Assembly (NCBI GenBank): GCA_002786915.1
Contig: PCUV01000067.1
Span: 1-64,000, forward strand
DNA from: Comamonadaceae bacterium CG12_big_fil_rev_8_21_14_0_65_59_15
GTDB lineage: Bacteria; Pseudomonadota; Gammaproteobacteria; Burkholderiales; Burkholderiaceae_C
Length of the DNA stretch: 64,000 nt
Reading direction: 5' to 3'
Both the position numbers and the translations under genes were made by a program. The first letter of the stretch is position 1, and each line of letters opens with the position of its first letter. The notes beneath the pieces are model-generated. The model ran no database searches. It was not told the DNA's origin and saw nothing but the letters and a program-made list of their open reading frames with translations. Shown here piece by piece: positions 31,050 to 39,312 of the stretch.

Positions 31050-31362
31050 TCAGGATGCTGTTGCTGGGGTGGTGGTCAAGCGGAAGCAGCTCCCAAAGGG
31101 ACTGATTGCCTCAATCCGCTTGTGTGACAGATTATGACTTGATCAGGGGCAGTGGCGAGGGCCCCTGATCTCGCGATCGCCATGCCGTGCAGGTCGCTGC
31201 GCCAGCCGAGTCCGTCAGCGAGCCCGGACTGCCGCCGCAAGGGCTGTAAAACTGCATGAGGTGCGTGGATGTGCGGCTGGCGTGTTCCACGTTGTTGTCT
31301 CAGAGGCTCAATGTTTTAAGAACAAAAACAGGCTATAGCCCTTATTTGACAAGCGCAAGCAG
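31050..31362. other. Intergenic region upstream of hsdR
   Basis: No gene is visible. It contains a perfect 10-bp inverted repeat GATCAGGGGC/GCCCCTGATC (31141-31150 and 31161-31170) and, at 31321-31374, a Comamonadaceae-type repeat that supplies the last codons of the CDF gene. The hsdR promoter is expected in this interval, but I see no strong consensus. Confidence 0.6.
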
Positions 31363-31374
31363 CTATTCTTTTTG
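31321..31374 (-). repeat. Interspersed Comamonadaceae-type repeat, copy A
   Basis: On the minus strand the core reads TAGCTGCTTGCGCTTG, then 6 bases, then AAGGGCTATAGCC. It is the reference copy for the related sequences at 50522, 58490, 59876, 47781 and 4866. The TAG at its left edge is the stop codon of the CDF transporter gene. Confidence 0.7.
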
Positions 31375-32289
31375 ACAGCCATTGCCTGGCCGCAAAGCAC
31401 ACACCTGCGCATAGGCAGGGGTCTCAAGCTGTAGCGTCACGTGGCGGATTTCAAAATGTTCGTGCAACTCTTGTTCAGCGGTGCGCAGCAGTGCAGCACT
31501 ATCCCCGCTGTCGGTGACCAGGTGCGCCGTCAGCGCGATGTGGCTGGTGCCCATGGCCCAGACGTGCAAGTCGTGCACACCAGTCACACCGGGCAGACCC
31601 GCCAGCAGCGTGCGCACCGCCGGTACATCCACGCTGGCGGGCACGCCGTCAAACAACAGGTGCAGCGATTGTTTGAACAAGTCCCAGGTGCTCCACAAGA
31701 TCACAGCGGCGATCAGCAGGCTCACCACCGGGTCAAGCCAGACCCAGCCCAGCCAAAGCGTCAAGGCCCCGGCGAGCACCACACCGGCCGATACCAGTGC
31801 ATCGGCGGCCATGTGCAAGAACGCTGCACGAATGTTCAGGTCGTCCTGGCTGCCACGCATGAACAACCCGGCGGTGGCGGCGTTGACGACAATGCCAAGG
31901 CCCGCCACCACCATGATCGTGACACCCTGGGCTTGCAATCCGGCTTGCGGCGCGCTCAGACGGCCCACGGCTTCCCATGCCAGGCCACCCATGGCCAGCA
32001 ACAACAGCAACGCATTGGCAAACGCCGCCAGGATGGTGGCGCGCTTGAAGCCGTAGGTGTGGCGCTCGTTTGCGGCAATCTTGACGGCCAGTGCCCCGGC
32101 CCAGGCCAGTACCAGTCCAGCTACGTCGCTCAGGTTGTGACCAGCGTCGGCCAGCAGGGCCAATGAATTGATCTGCCAGCCGTAAAACGCTTCGATGGCG
32201 ACAAAGCCGGTGTTGAGCAGGATGCCCAGCCCAAAGGCCCGGTTGAAGTTGGCTGGGGCGTGGTGGTGCTGGTGGTGTGCGTCGCTCAT
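31363..32289 (-). CDS. Cation diffusion facilitator (CzcD/ZitB-like zinc/cadmium efflux)
   Basis: A 308-residue inner-membrane protein that exchanges Zn(II)/Cd(II)/Co(II) for protons. It has a histidine-rich N-terminus (HHQHHH), six transmembrane helices with the HxxxD sites LLADAGHNLSD and FLHMAADALVS, and a cytoplasmic C-terminal domain containing HDLHVWAMG. Length and layout are normal. It lies between the defence operon and small membrane-protein genes on the same strand. Confidence 0.92.
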   Translation of the reverse strand: MSDAHHQHHHAPANFNRAFGLGILLNTGFVAIEAFYGWQINSLALLADAGHNLSDVAGLVLAWAGALAVKIAANERHTYGFKRATILAAFANALLLLLAMGGLAWEAVGRLSAPQAGLQAQGVTIMVVAGLGIVVNAATAGLFMRGSQDDLNIRAAFLHMAADALVSAGVVLAGALTLWLGWVWLDPVVSLLIAAVILWSTWDLFKQSLHLLFDGVPASVDVPAVRTLLAGLPGVTGVHDLHVWAMGTSHIALTAHLVTDSGDSAALLRTAEQELHEHFEIRHVTLQLETPAYAQVCALRPGNGCQKE

Positions 32290-32328
32290 GGGTTGTGCGG
32301 ATAAGCCGATGGGCTTGCAGCGCTGAAT

Positions 32329-32562
32329 TTACCCCGGATTCACGCCCAGCAGCCGCCCGGTGAGCTTGCGTGCCAGCGGCGCCATGAAGAAAATCACCGG
32401 CACGCCAACCACGTGGGCAATGGCAAAGGCTTTTATCCAGCGCGCGACAAAGTCCGGGCTTGGGCCCACGTTCACCAACGTGATGACCAGTGTCATCAGA
32501 AAAATCATCATCGCGCCCATGACGAACGAGAAAACCAGGTGAAATTTTTTTTGCGGTTGCAT
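32329..32562 (-). CDS. DUF2798 small membrane protein
   Basis: A 77-residue protein with two hydrophobic helices joined by the polar segment NVGPSPDFVARWIKAF, the DUF2798 pattern. The function is unknown. The start ATG 32562 follows GCAGGAA. It lies just downstream of the broken permease-thioredoxin locus. Confidence 0.75.
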   Translation of the reverse strand: MQPQKKFHLVFSFVMGAMMIFLMTLVITLVNVGPSPDFVARWIKAFAIAHVVGVPVIFFMAPLARKLTGRLLGVNPG

Positions 32563-32593
32563 TGTTGATGTTCCTGCGAGTGACTTCAATATA

Positions 32594-32824
32594 TCAGGCC
32601 GCAGCCAGCCAGCCTTCGACCTTGTCGCGGCTGGGGATGCCACCGGTGTGCACCACCTTGCCGTTGATGACCACGCCGGTCGTGCTCATCACGCCATAGC
32701 CCATGATGACACGAAGTTCCTCCACCATTTCCAGCTTGACAGCCACGCCCTTGGCTTGTGCCACCTGGTCGATCAGCGCTTCCACAATCGGGATGATGCC
32801 CGCCGCATTGGTGTACATCGGCAC
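32594..32824 (-). pseudogene. Fusion relic: permease C-terminal piece joined to thioredoxin-like protein
   Basis: The frame begins with GVPMYTNAAGIIPIVEAL, which I recognise as part of the second half of COG0701/ArsP-type permeases. It passes directly into the end of a redox-active-disulfide thioredoxin (VAQAKGVAVKLEMVEELRVI, then MGYGVMSTTGVVINGKVVH). The thioredoxin N-terminus with its CxxC site is absent. The reading frame is open from a GTG at 32824, so a 76-residue chimera could be made, but neither activity should remain. Confidence 0.7.
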
Positions 32825-33303
32825 ACCCAGTCTTCCAGATAGCGCTCCTTATGCAGTTTGCCAATCACCACCCCGGCGATGATGGCCACACTCAAGCACA
32901 AGCCCAGGTAGAGCGCCGCCACCTTCCAACCAAACATGCCAAACAGCAGCGCCAGTGCCACTTCATTGACCATGGACGCTGAGATCAGAAAAGAGAACGT
33001 CACGCCCAGCGGCTTGCCCGCCAGCATGGCGCGGGTGCGCTCGGGCGACACAAAGGTGTGCACGATGCTCATCACAAACACAATGCAGGTGAGCAGCAGC
33101 AAGACCTTGGGCGTGTCGTAAAAAAAGAATTGCAGCGCACCGCCCAGGTGGCTGGCACGATCCACCGGCAGCGCGGCCACCAGTGCTTCAGAGGCCGGAA
33201 TCAGCATCTGGTACAAGCCCAGCCAGACAGCGGCGGCCAGCACCAGAAAAGCCAGGGGTTGGCGCTGTGGCCAGGATTTGAGGGACAGGGTTGTGGTGTG
33301 CAT
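32825..33303 (-). pseudogene. Permease (COG0701/ArsP-like), internally deleted N-terminal part
   Basis: Starts at ATG 33303 and encodes about 157 recognisable residues ending YLEDWV, then goes out of frame into the next relic. Between ERTRAMLAGK and PLGVTFSFLIS about 35 family residues are missing in frame; this lost segment normally carries the CSC motif. A second, out-of-frame deletion follows EDWV. Intact relatives are membrane permeases for organoarsenicals or metals, often with a partner thioredoxin, which fits the nearby ars operon. Confidence 0.72.
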
Positions 33304-33661
33304 GCGAGTGGAGACGGCACAAGGCGCAAAAAGACGCAGCCCTTGACGTGTCATGGTTAAATATTTTTTTGCCAGTGGGTACGGTGTGGCGCCTTGTCGT
33401 TACGACAAAGCAAACAGAAATTCAAAGGTCATGCCTCAGGAGCGATTCATGACTTGCATAAAGTTTGAGTGGCTGCAATGCAGCGGACGGCCACCAATGC
33501 CTGCTTCCGGTTGAGCAGATTTCATGAATTTCGCGGCTGGTCAACGGCTGTTCGCAGGCTTTGGCAAGGTGCCCGTTGTTGACGTTGCCACCCATGTGAA
33601 TCGGCCACGGAAGCCTGTCATTTATTCTTGCCGTGAATTGCAATCGCAATACAATGCAGCG
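33304..33661. other. Intergenic region before the ParDE-like pair
   Basis: No convincing gene. Its right end holds the toxin-antitoxin promoter (33628-33655). The rest shows no repeat or family resemblance that I can name. Confidence 0.5.
33628..33655 (+). promoter_or_regulatory. Promoter-operator of ParDE-like pair
   Basis: TTGCCG (33628-33633) and TACAAT (33650-33655) are spaced by 16 bp. A perfect inverted repeat ATTGC-AATC-GCAAT (33637-33650) fills the spacer and is well placed for autorepression by the antitoxin. Transcription would begin at or next to the antitoxin ATG (33662), suggesting a leaderless message. Confidence 0.6.
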
Positions 33662-33940
33662 ATGAAGACTGCGACCATCCCCCCCATTCGCGTAGCACCT
33701 GAGTTCAGGATCGAAGTTGAAGGTGTCCTTGAGCAAGGCGAATCGCTTTCACAATTCGTCGAAAGCGCCGTACGTCAAACGGTTTTGAAGCGCAAACATC
33801 AAGCTGAATTCCTGCGTCGGGGCATCACAGCCATCGAGGAAACAAAGCGAGCTGGTGGCGGCATTGCTGCGGAGGTTGTGGTTGCCAAGCTTGAAGCCAA
33901 ACTGGCGGCTGCGCGTCGAACCCAGTCTCAGCACCATTGA
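33662..33940 (+). CDS. Putative antitoxin (ribbon-helix-helix, YlcI/YnfO or ParD-like)
   Basis: A 92-residue protein whose N-terminus (TIPPIRVAPEFRIEVEGVL) looks like a ribbon-helix-helix DNA-binding strand and helix, followed by a long charged helical tail (ETKRAGGGIAAEVVVAKLEAKLAAARR) suited to wrap the toxin. Its stop overlaps the toxin start. ATG 33662 is chosen because sequence before it has no family resemblance and the promoter ends just there. Confidence 0.78.
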   Translation: MKTATIPPIRVAPEFRIEVEGVLEQGESLSQFVESAVRQTVLKRKHQAEFLRRGITAIEETKRAGGGIAAEVVVAKLEAKLAAARRTQSQHH

Positions 33941-34257
33941 TGATCTATACCGTTCAATTCAGTGCCGTTGCCGACGAAGATTTGGAGAGGCTTTTTGATT
34001 TCATGCTTCAACGTGAACTGGACAGTGAGGCTGGTGATCTTGACATTCCCGAGAGGGCGCTAAAAGCCATCAAAGAGGGCATAGGCTTTTTGAGGTCGTC
34101 TCCATTTGCCTGTCGCAAGGTTGGGGAGAGTCCTTTTATTCGAGAGCTCGTGATCACTTTTGGACGCTCAGGCTATGTGGCACTTTATGAGATAGTCGAT
34201 GACAGCACCGTCATCATCGGTGCGATTCGTCACCAACGGGAAGAGGATTACCACTGA
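33940..34257 (+). CDS. RelE/ParE-family toxin
   Basis: A 105-residue protein with the RelE/ParE fold pattern: an N-terminal strand YTVQFSAVADEDLERLFDFM, a middle helix, and the C-terminal strands GRSGYVALYEIVDDSTVIIGAIRHQREEDYH. The family poisons gyrase (ParE) or cuts mRNA (RelE); the target here is not clear. Its ATG overlaps the antitoxin stop (TGATG). Confidence 0.85.
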   Translation: MIYTVQFSAVADEDLERLFDFMLQRELDSEAGDLDIPERALKAIKEGIGFLRSSPFACRKVGESPFIRELVITFGRSGYVALYEIVDDSTVIIGAIRHQREEDYH

Positions 34258-34394
34258 ATCGACCAATCGTTGCAGAGATGGCTGCTATTGAAATCAACTC
34301 ATGCTGACCTGTAGAGGCAGAGATGAACGGCCGGTTTGGATGGGTCCTTTCGGCAAGTTGGCTGACGGCTTTCGCCCTAAGGACTTCACTCGCG

Positions 34395-34703
34395 CTACGC
34401 AGCGAGTTTCTCACGTACAGCAACCCCGCGCTCGATTTCTCGAAGGGTTGGCAGGGTTTTCAAGTCGTAGTTGGCCTGCATGACCAGCCATGACGTCGCA
34501 TCACCGCCAAAGTGCTTGGCCAGACGTGCTGCCGTGTCCGCCGTTACGGCGCGGCGCTCCTTGACGATTTCATGAATGCGGGTCGCCGGTACGCCTAGCG
34601 CCAAGGAGAGCGCGTTGACGCTGAGTCCAAGTGGAGCGAGATAGTCCTCACGTAACACTTCGCCAGGGTGCACGGGGCGCATACGATTAACTGGCCTTGC
34701 CAT
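34395..34703 (-). CDS. higA: HigA-family antitoxin
   Basis: A 102-residue Xre/HigA helix-turn-helix protein with the hallmark N-terminus RPVHPGEVLREDYLAPLGLS and recognition region VNALSLALGVPATRIHEIVKERR. It neutralises HigB and represses the operon. ATG 34703 follows GAGGAAAC. The antitoxin is second in the operon, as usual for hig systems. Confidence 0.92.
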   Translation of the reverse strand: MARPVNRMRPVHPGEVLREDYLAPLGLSVNALSLALGVPATRIHEIVKERRAVTADTAARLAKHFGGDATSWLVMQANYDLKTLPTLREIERGVAVREKLAA

Positions 34704-34713
34704 ATTGTTTCCT

Positions 34714-34992
34714 CTAGTGGTCATCCACAATCTCGACATCTGTAGGTCCAACTTCCGTCCATACGCAGCAGATGCGCCACTGGTCATTGATGCGGATACT
34801 GTTCTGACCCTTCCTATCGTCTTTCAATGCTTCCAGGTGATTGCCGGGAGGAGCCTTCAAGAATGCCAGTGTCTGTGCGGCGTCGAGTTGCGCGAACTTG
34901 CGCTCAGCGACCTTGGCTAGAGTCTTGAACCGACGAGGACTCTTGCCTTCGAAGAGCGCCTGAGTCTCCTTGCACTTAAACGACTGGATCAT
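34714..34992 (-). CDS. higB: HigB-family toxin (RelE superfamily mRNA interferase)
   Basis: A 92-residue protein with the HigB pattern: MIQSFKCKETQALFEGK at the N-terminus, PPGNHLEALKDDRKGQNSIR in the middle and INDQWRICCVWTEVGPTDVEIVDDH at the end. These cut mRNA on the ribosome. It is 10 bp upstream of higA. Confidence 0.92.
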   Translation of the reverse strand: MIQSFKCKETQALFEGKSPRRFKTLAKVAERKFAQLDAAQTLAFLKAPPGNHLEALKDDRKGQNSIRINDQWRICCVWTEVGPTDVEIVDDH

Positions 34993-35334
34993 GCGTGGAT
35001 CGTATTACGCGCAACGTAAGATATCAAGGGCAGCACTTTGTGAAGGTGGCGCTTGGAGCTTATTGTGAAGCCTAAGGGATGCGGAAATCACAAATATCCC
35101 GTTTCTGTCGGCACTGATGGGCGCATTGCGTCGTTGCAATCCGCTTGTTTAGCTAACGCTGCATTGCGGACAACCAACGTGAGCCGCCAATCAGCACCAA
35201 CCTCTAAACCCCAAGTCAAAAATTCTTTGGAATGAACATCCGCGCCCCAAGGGGCAGGGAATTTACCCATGGTGATGAAAAAATGGTGGAATCGGCGACT
35301 CATTTAGCTTGAAACGTGCACTCCAAGCCACCGT
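34993..35334. other. Intergenic region upstream of higBA, with partial repeat
   Basis: No gene is visible. The left edge carries the higBA promoter. At about 35119-35150 there is a stretch (GGGCGCATTGCGTCGTTGCAA) nearly identical to the inner part of the inverted-repeat element at 46092-46252. The remainder has no recognised content. Confidence 0.5.
34999..35027 (-). promoter_or_regulatory. higBA promoter and operator
   Basis: On the minus strand TTGATA (35022-35027) and TACGAT (34999-35004) are spaced by exactly 17 bp. Between them lies the perfect inverted repeat TTACG-CGCAA-CGTAA (35005-35019), a good candidate HigA operator. Transcription would start close to the higB ATG, again with a very short leader. 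Confidence 0.7.
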
Positions 35335-36384
35335 TTATCCTCTCTCGTACCACCCCTTGCTGCGATTGACGATGGCCACCACCGCCAGCATCACCGGAAC
35401 CTCAATCAGCACACCCACCACCGTGGCCAGTGCGGCGCCTGAATTAAAGCCAAACAAACTGATGGCCGCAGCCACCGCCAGCTCGAAAAAATTGGACGCG
35501 CCTATCAGCGCCGACGGGCAGGCAACTGAGTGCTTTTCGCCCACGGCGCGGTTGAGTACGTAGGCCAGACTGGCATTGAACGCCACCTGAATCAGGATCG
35601 GCACGGCCAGCAGGCCGATGATGAGTGGCTGCTTCAGAATAGCCTCACCCTGAAACGCAAACAGCAGCACCAGCGTGGCCAGCAGCGCGGTGATCGACCA
35701 CGGGCCGATGCGCTCCATGGCCGCGTCGAACGCTGCCTGGCCCTTGGCCAGCAGCGATTTGCGCCACCATTGCGCAATGGCTACCGGGATGATGATGTAC
35801 AGCCCCACCGAGATCAACAGCGTGTCCCAAGGCACTGTAATGCTCGATAACCCCAACAAGAATGCCACCAGCGGCGCAAACGCCAGCACCATGATGCTGT
35901 CGTTAAGCGCCACCTGACTTAAAGTGAACAACGGGTCGCCATTCGTGAGGCGGCTCCAGACAAACACCATGGCGGTGCAGGGCGCGGCGGCCAGCAGAAT
36001 CAGCCCGGCGATGTAGCTGTCGATCTGGTCGGGGGGCAGCATGGGGGCCAACAGGTTGCGAATGAACAGCCAGCCCAGAAACGCCATGGAAAACGGCTTG
36101 ACTAGCCAGTTCACAAACAGCGTCACACCAATGCCCTTGACGTGCTGGCGCACCTCGCCCAAGGCACCAAAGTCCACCTTGACCAGCATCGGGATGATCA
36201 TGACCCAGATCAGCACCCCCACCGGCAGGTTGACCTGCGCCACCTCCATGCGCCCGATGGCCTGGAACACGCCGGGCAGCAACTGCCCCAGGCCGATACC
36301 GGCGACGATGCACAAACCGACCCACACGGTCAGGTAGCGCTCGAACACGCTCATGTTATTCGTAGAAGGGGCGGTAGTTTTCAC
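35335..36384 (-). CDS. acr3: ACR3-family arsenite efflux transporter
   Basis: A 349-residue membrane protein with about ten transmembrane helices. The N-terminal core YLTVWVGLCIVAGIGLGQLLP and the motif AAPCTAMVFVWSRL with the conserved cysteine mark it as Acr3 rather than the unrelated ArsB. It expels As(III), probably with ArsA. Start GTG 36384; ATG 36354 is an alternative. It is the last gene of the ars operon. Confidence 0.93.
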   Translation of the reverse strand: MKTTAPSTNNMSVFERYLTVWVGLCIVAGIGLGQLLPGVFQAIGRMEVAQVNLPVGVLIWVMIIPMLVKVDFGALGEVRQHVKGIGVTLFVNWLVKPFSMAFLGWLFIRNLLAPMLPPDQIDSYIAGLILLAAAPCTAMVFVWSRLTNGDPLFTLSQVALNDSIMVLAFAPLVAFLLGLSSITVPWDTLLISVGLYIIIPVAIAQWWRKSLLAKGQAAFDAAMERIGPWSITALLATLVLLFAFQGEAILKQPLIIGLLAVPILIQVAFNASLAYVLNRAVGEKHSVACPSALIGASNFFELAVAAAISLFGFNSGAALATVVGVLIEVPVMLAVVAIVNRSKGWYERG

Positions 36385-36502
36385 GGATTGGCTCGAATCT
36401 AATCAGTTGAGGACAGAGCAAAATTGCTTCACAACTCTTGGTCTGTCCCGCAGAGTTTCATAGTTCGGCGGCGCGGGTGGCCGCAGGGTGAGAGGCGTGG
36501 GC

Positions 36503-38284
36503 TTACCCGCTCAACAGAGCGTACAAGCGCGCCACCCCCACAGGTTCATGCTGTTGCAATGGCACCAGCGCGTAACGCTGCGCATGACGCGTGGCCACGG
36601 CATCGATCTCGCGCAGTTCGTTGTACGCGCGGGTCTGCAGCAGTGGGGCGCTGGGGTGCGCTGCTGCCACACTGTTGTTGATAACCCAGGCCCAGGGTTC
36701 GATGCCGGCGCGGCGCAGGTCAGCTTGCAAGTTGGCGGCTTCCAGCACCGGCGTGGTTTCGGCCAGCGTGACAATCAGCACCTTGGTTTGCCGTGGGTCT
36801 TGCAACTGCATCATGGGGGTGGTGAAGTGCGCATGCTCGCCCATCTGGCGCGCCACGTCGCGGTGGTAGGCACCGGTGGCGTCGAGCAGCAGCAGCGTGT
36901 GACCGGTGGGCGCGGTGTCCATCACGACAAACTTTTTGCCCGCTTCGCGGATCACGCGTGAGAACGCCTGGAACACCGCAATTTCTTCGGTGCAGGGCGA
37001 GCGCAGGTCTTCTTCCAGCACGGCGCGGCCGGCTGCGTCGAGCTTGGCACCCTTGACGGCGAGCACTTGCGCACGGTAAGCCTCGGTCACCTCATGCGGG
37101 TCGATGCGGCTCACCGTTAAATGCGCCAGTGTGCCGTTGAGCGTTTCCGTCAGGTGCGCGGCGGGGTCCGAGGTGGTCAGGTGCACCTCATGGCCGCGTG
37201 TAGCCAACGCCACCGCCACAGCAGCGGCCAGCGTGGTTTTGCCCACGCCGCCCTTGCCCATCAGCATCACCAAGCCGTGGCCTTCGGCGGCTATTGTCTC
37301 GACCAGCGAGCTCAGGCTGGATGCCTTGCGCTCATCCGACGTGCTGGGCGCGGCGTGGCCCGCCGGGGCTTGCACTATCGCTGCACCTGCAACGGTTGGC
37401 GTTTGCAGCAACTGTTTCAAGGCAGGCAGGCCAAACAAGTTGAACGCCTTGAGTTCGATCTGATCGGTGGGCAGGCTGCGCAGCGCCTCCGGCAAGTTGA
37501 CCAATGCGGCCTGCTCGCGCTGGAAAATGGCTAGTGCCAGCGGGTCGTGCGCTGCTTCAGATGGTGGAAACACGCCATTGATGACCAGATGCTGGCGCGT
37601 CAGCCCAATACCAGCCAACTCGCCGTGGGTGCGAGTCGCTTCATTTAGTGTAGCTGCTTGAGCCCGTGCGACAAGCACCAGACGGGTTTTTAGTGGATCG
37701 GCCAGGGCATCGACCGCCGCCTTGTACTGGGTGCGCTGCTTTTCCAGACCGGCCAGCGGGCCCAGGCACGAGGCGTCGCCCTTGCCGTCTTCCAGAAAGC
37801 CGCTCCAGGCACCGGGCAGCTGCAGCATGCGGATGGTGTGGCCGGTGGGCGCGGTGTCGAACACGATGTGGTCGAAATCTTGCGTGAGCGCACCGTCGAT
37901 GAGCAGCGCCGTGAACTCGTCAAACGCGGCAATCTCGGTGGTGCAGGCACCTGAGAGCTGCTCTTCGATGCCTTTCAGCACGGATTCGGGCAACACGCCG
38001 CGCACCGGCCTGACGATACGGTCACGGTAGGCTTGCGCGGCGGCCTGCGGGTCGATCTCGAGTGCACTCAGGTTGGGTACCTCGGTCACGGCGGTGATCT
38101 GGTTGCCAATGGTGATGCCAAACACCTGGCCCACGTTGGAGGCCGGGTCTGTGCTGACCAGCAGCACACGCTTACCCTGGGTGGCAAGTTGGATCGATGT
38201 GGCGCAGGCAATCGATGTTTTTCCCACGCCGCCTTTACCGGTAAAGAACAGAAAGCGCGGTGGGTGGTGCAGAAACTTCATCAT
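36503..38284 (-). CDS. arsA: Arsenical pump-driving ATPase ArsA
   Basis: A roughly 593-residue tandem ATPase with two homologous halves, each with a P-loop (GKGGVGKTSIA near residue 12 and GKGGVGKTTLA in the second half) and the DTAPTGHT signature. It drives As(III)/Sb(III) efflux. Its start overlaps the arsD stop by 4 bp, so it is translationally coupled to its metallochaperone. Confidence 0.94.
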   Translation of the reverse strand: MMKFLHHPPRFLFFTGKGGVGKTSIACATSIQLATQGKRVLLVSTDPASNVGQVFGITIGNQITAVTEVPNLSALEIDPQAAAQAYRDRIVRPVRGVLPESVLKGIEEQLSGACTTEIAAFDEFTALLIDGALTQDFDHIVFDTAPTGHTIRMLQLPGAWSGFLEDGKGDASCLGPLAGLEKQRTQYKAAVDALADPLKTRLVLVARAQAATLNEATRTHGELAGIGLTRQHLVINGVFPPSEAAHDPLALAIFQREQAALVNLPEALRSLPTDQIELKAFNLFGLPALKQLLQTPTVAGAAIVQAPAGHAAPSTSDERKASSLSSLVETIAAEGHGLVMLMGKGGVGKTTLAAAVAVALATRGHEVHLTTSDPAAHLTETLNGTLAHLTVSRIDPHEVTEAYRAQVLAVKGAKLDAAGRAVLEEDLRSPCTEEIAVFQAFSRVIREAGKKFVVMDTAPTGHTLLLLDATGAYHRDVARQMGEHAHFTTPMMQLQDPRQTKVLIVTLAETTPVLEAANLQADLRRAGIEPWAWVINNSVAAAHPSAPLLQTRAYNELREIDAVATRHAQRYALVPLQQHEPVGVARLYALLSG

Positions 38285-38673
38285 CCGCAGCACTTGCCGC
38301 CCCCGCAGCAAGCGCCCCCCGTGGTCGTGGTAGCCGGGCGGTCAGATTCTGTGCAACAGGTGTCACTCTGTTGCAAGTTGGTCCAGCGCGCCAGTTCGGC
38401 GCGGGTCGGGTAGCGTCCGGCCAGCGCCAGTTCGCCGTCCAGCAACGTGGCCGGCAAGGCACTGTCACCGCTGCGCTGCAGCAGGGCACGGATGGCGGAA
38501 TGCTCGGCAAACGCCATCGGTTGCTGCGCCAGGTTGAAGCGCTCGATTACCGCGCCCTGTTGTTTGGCCCAGTCTGCGTCGGCCGAAAAATCGACCAGTT
38601 TTTGATCGACATCGCTGCCGCATACGCCGCTGCTGCAGCACAGGGCGGGGTCGAATACTTGAAGTTTTTTCAT
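38281..38673 (-). CDS. arsD: Arsenite metallochaperone ArsD
   Basis: A 130-residue protein delivering As(III) to ArsA. The essential cysteines C12, C13 and C18 are in place (ALCCSSGVC), with further vicinal pairs at C106-C107, C122-C123 and C128-C129, so it has an extra C-terminal cysteine cluster. ATG 38673 gives the normal N-terminus MKKLQVFDPALCC. Confidence 0.94.
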   Translation of the reverse strand: MKKLQVFDPALCCSSGVCGSDVDQKLVDFSADADWAKQQGAVIERFNLAQQPMAFAEHSAIRALLQRSGDSALPATLLDGELALAGRYPTRAELARWTNLQQSDTCCTESDRPATTTTGGACCGGGKCCG

Positions 38674-38774
38674 GACAGGTTCCTTTGATAAGTTAACTCT
38701 CTGCACAGCCGCCCCAAATGATGAAATTGAGCCGTCATTCACGCGCAGGGGGAAATGACGAAGTTCGGCGTTTT

Positions 38775-39272
38775 TCACGTTAAAACGGGACAAACTGGCA
38801 TCAATGTGCCAATGTGATCCAGTTCGGTCTTGAGCCGTTCCGGTTTCGCTTGCAGCTCGGCCAGGGGCAGCGCCAGCAAGGCCTCGATGCGTGCACGCAG
38901 TATGCGGTAAGCGCTACCAAAAGCCGCGTCGATTTCAGCGTCGCTGCCGCTGGCGTGCGCCGGGTCAGCCACGCCCCAGTGCGTGCGCAGCACCGGGCCC
39001 AGGTAAGCCGGGCAGGTTTCACCCGCTGCATTGGCGCACACCGTAACCACGATATCGGGCGTTTGCGGCAAGTTGTCCCATGATTTGCTGTGGTAGCCAT
39101 CGGTAGCGATGCCCTCATGCGCCAGCAAGGCCAGCGAGCGCGGGTGCACGGTGCCGCTGGGGTGGCTGCCCGCGCTCATGGCGCGCCAGCCTGGCGGGGC
39201 CAGGTGGTTGAAAGTGGCTTCGGCCAGGATCGAGCGGCAGGAATTACCAGTGCACAGAAACAGGATGTTCAT
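38775..39272 (-). CDS. arsC: Arsenate reductase, thioredoxin-coupled (LMW phosphatase type)
   Basis: A 165-residue low-molecular-weight phosphatase-fold protein with P-loop CTGNSCRS at C7 and further cysteines VTVCANAAGETCP that fit the relay mechanism of the thioredoxin-linked ArsC class. It reduces arsenate to arsenite. It lies between arsR and arsD. Confidence 0.92.
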   Translation of the reverse strand: MNILFLCTGNSCRSILAEATFNHLAPPGWRAMSAGSHPSGTVHPRSLALLAHEGIATDGYHSKSWDNLPQTPDIVVTVCANAAGETCPAYLGPVLRTHWGVADPAHASGSDAEIDAAFGSAYRILRARIEALLALPLAELQAKPERLKTELDHIGTLMPVCPVLT

Positions 39273-39312
39273 GGTTGGGTGTGACGGGTTACGAGTGGGG
39301 TTGAGAAAAGTT

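Noticed and set aside
35231-35305. Short frame MNIRAPRGREFTHGDEKMV near acr3
   Set aside because: Only 25 codons, no ribosome site and no family; probably chance or an unidentifiable relic.
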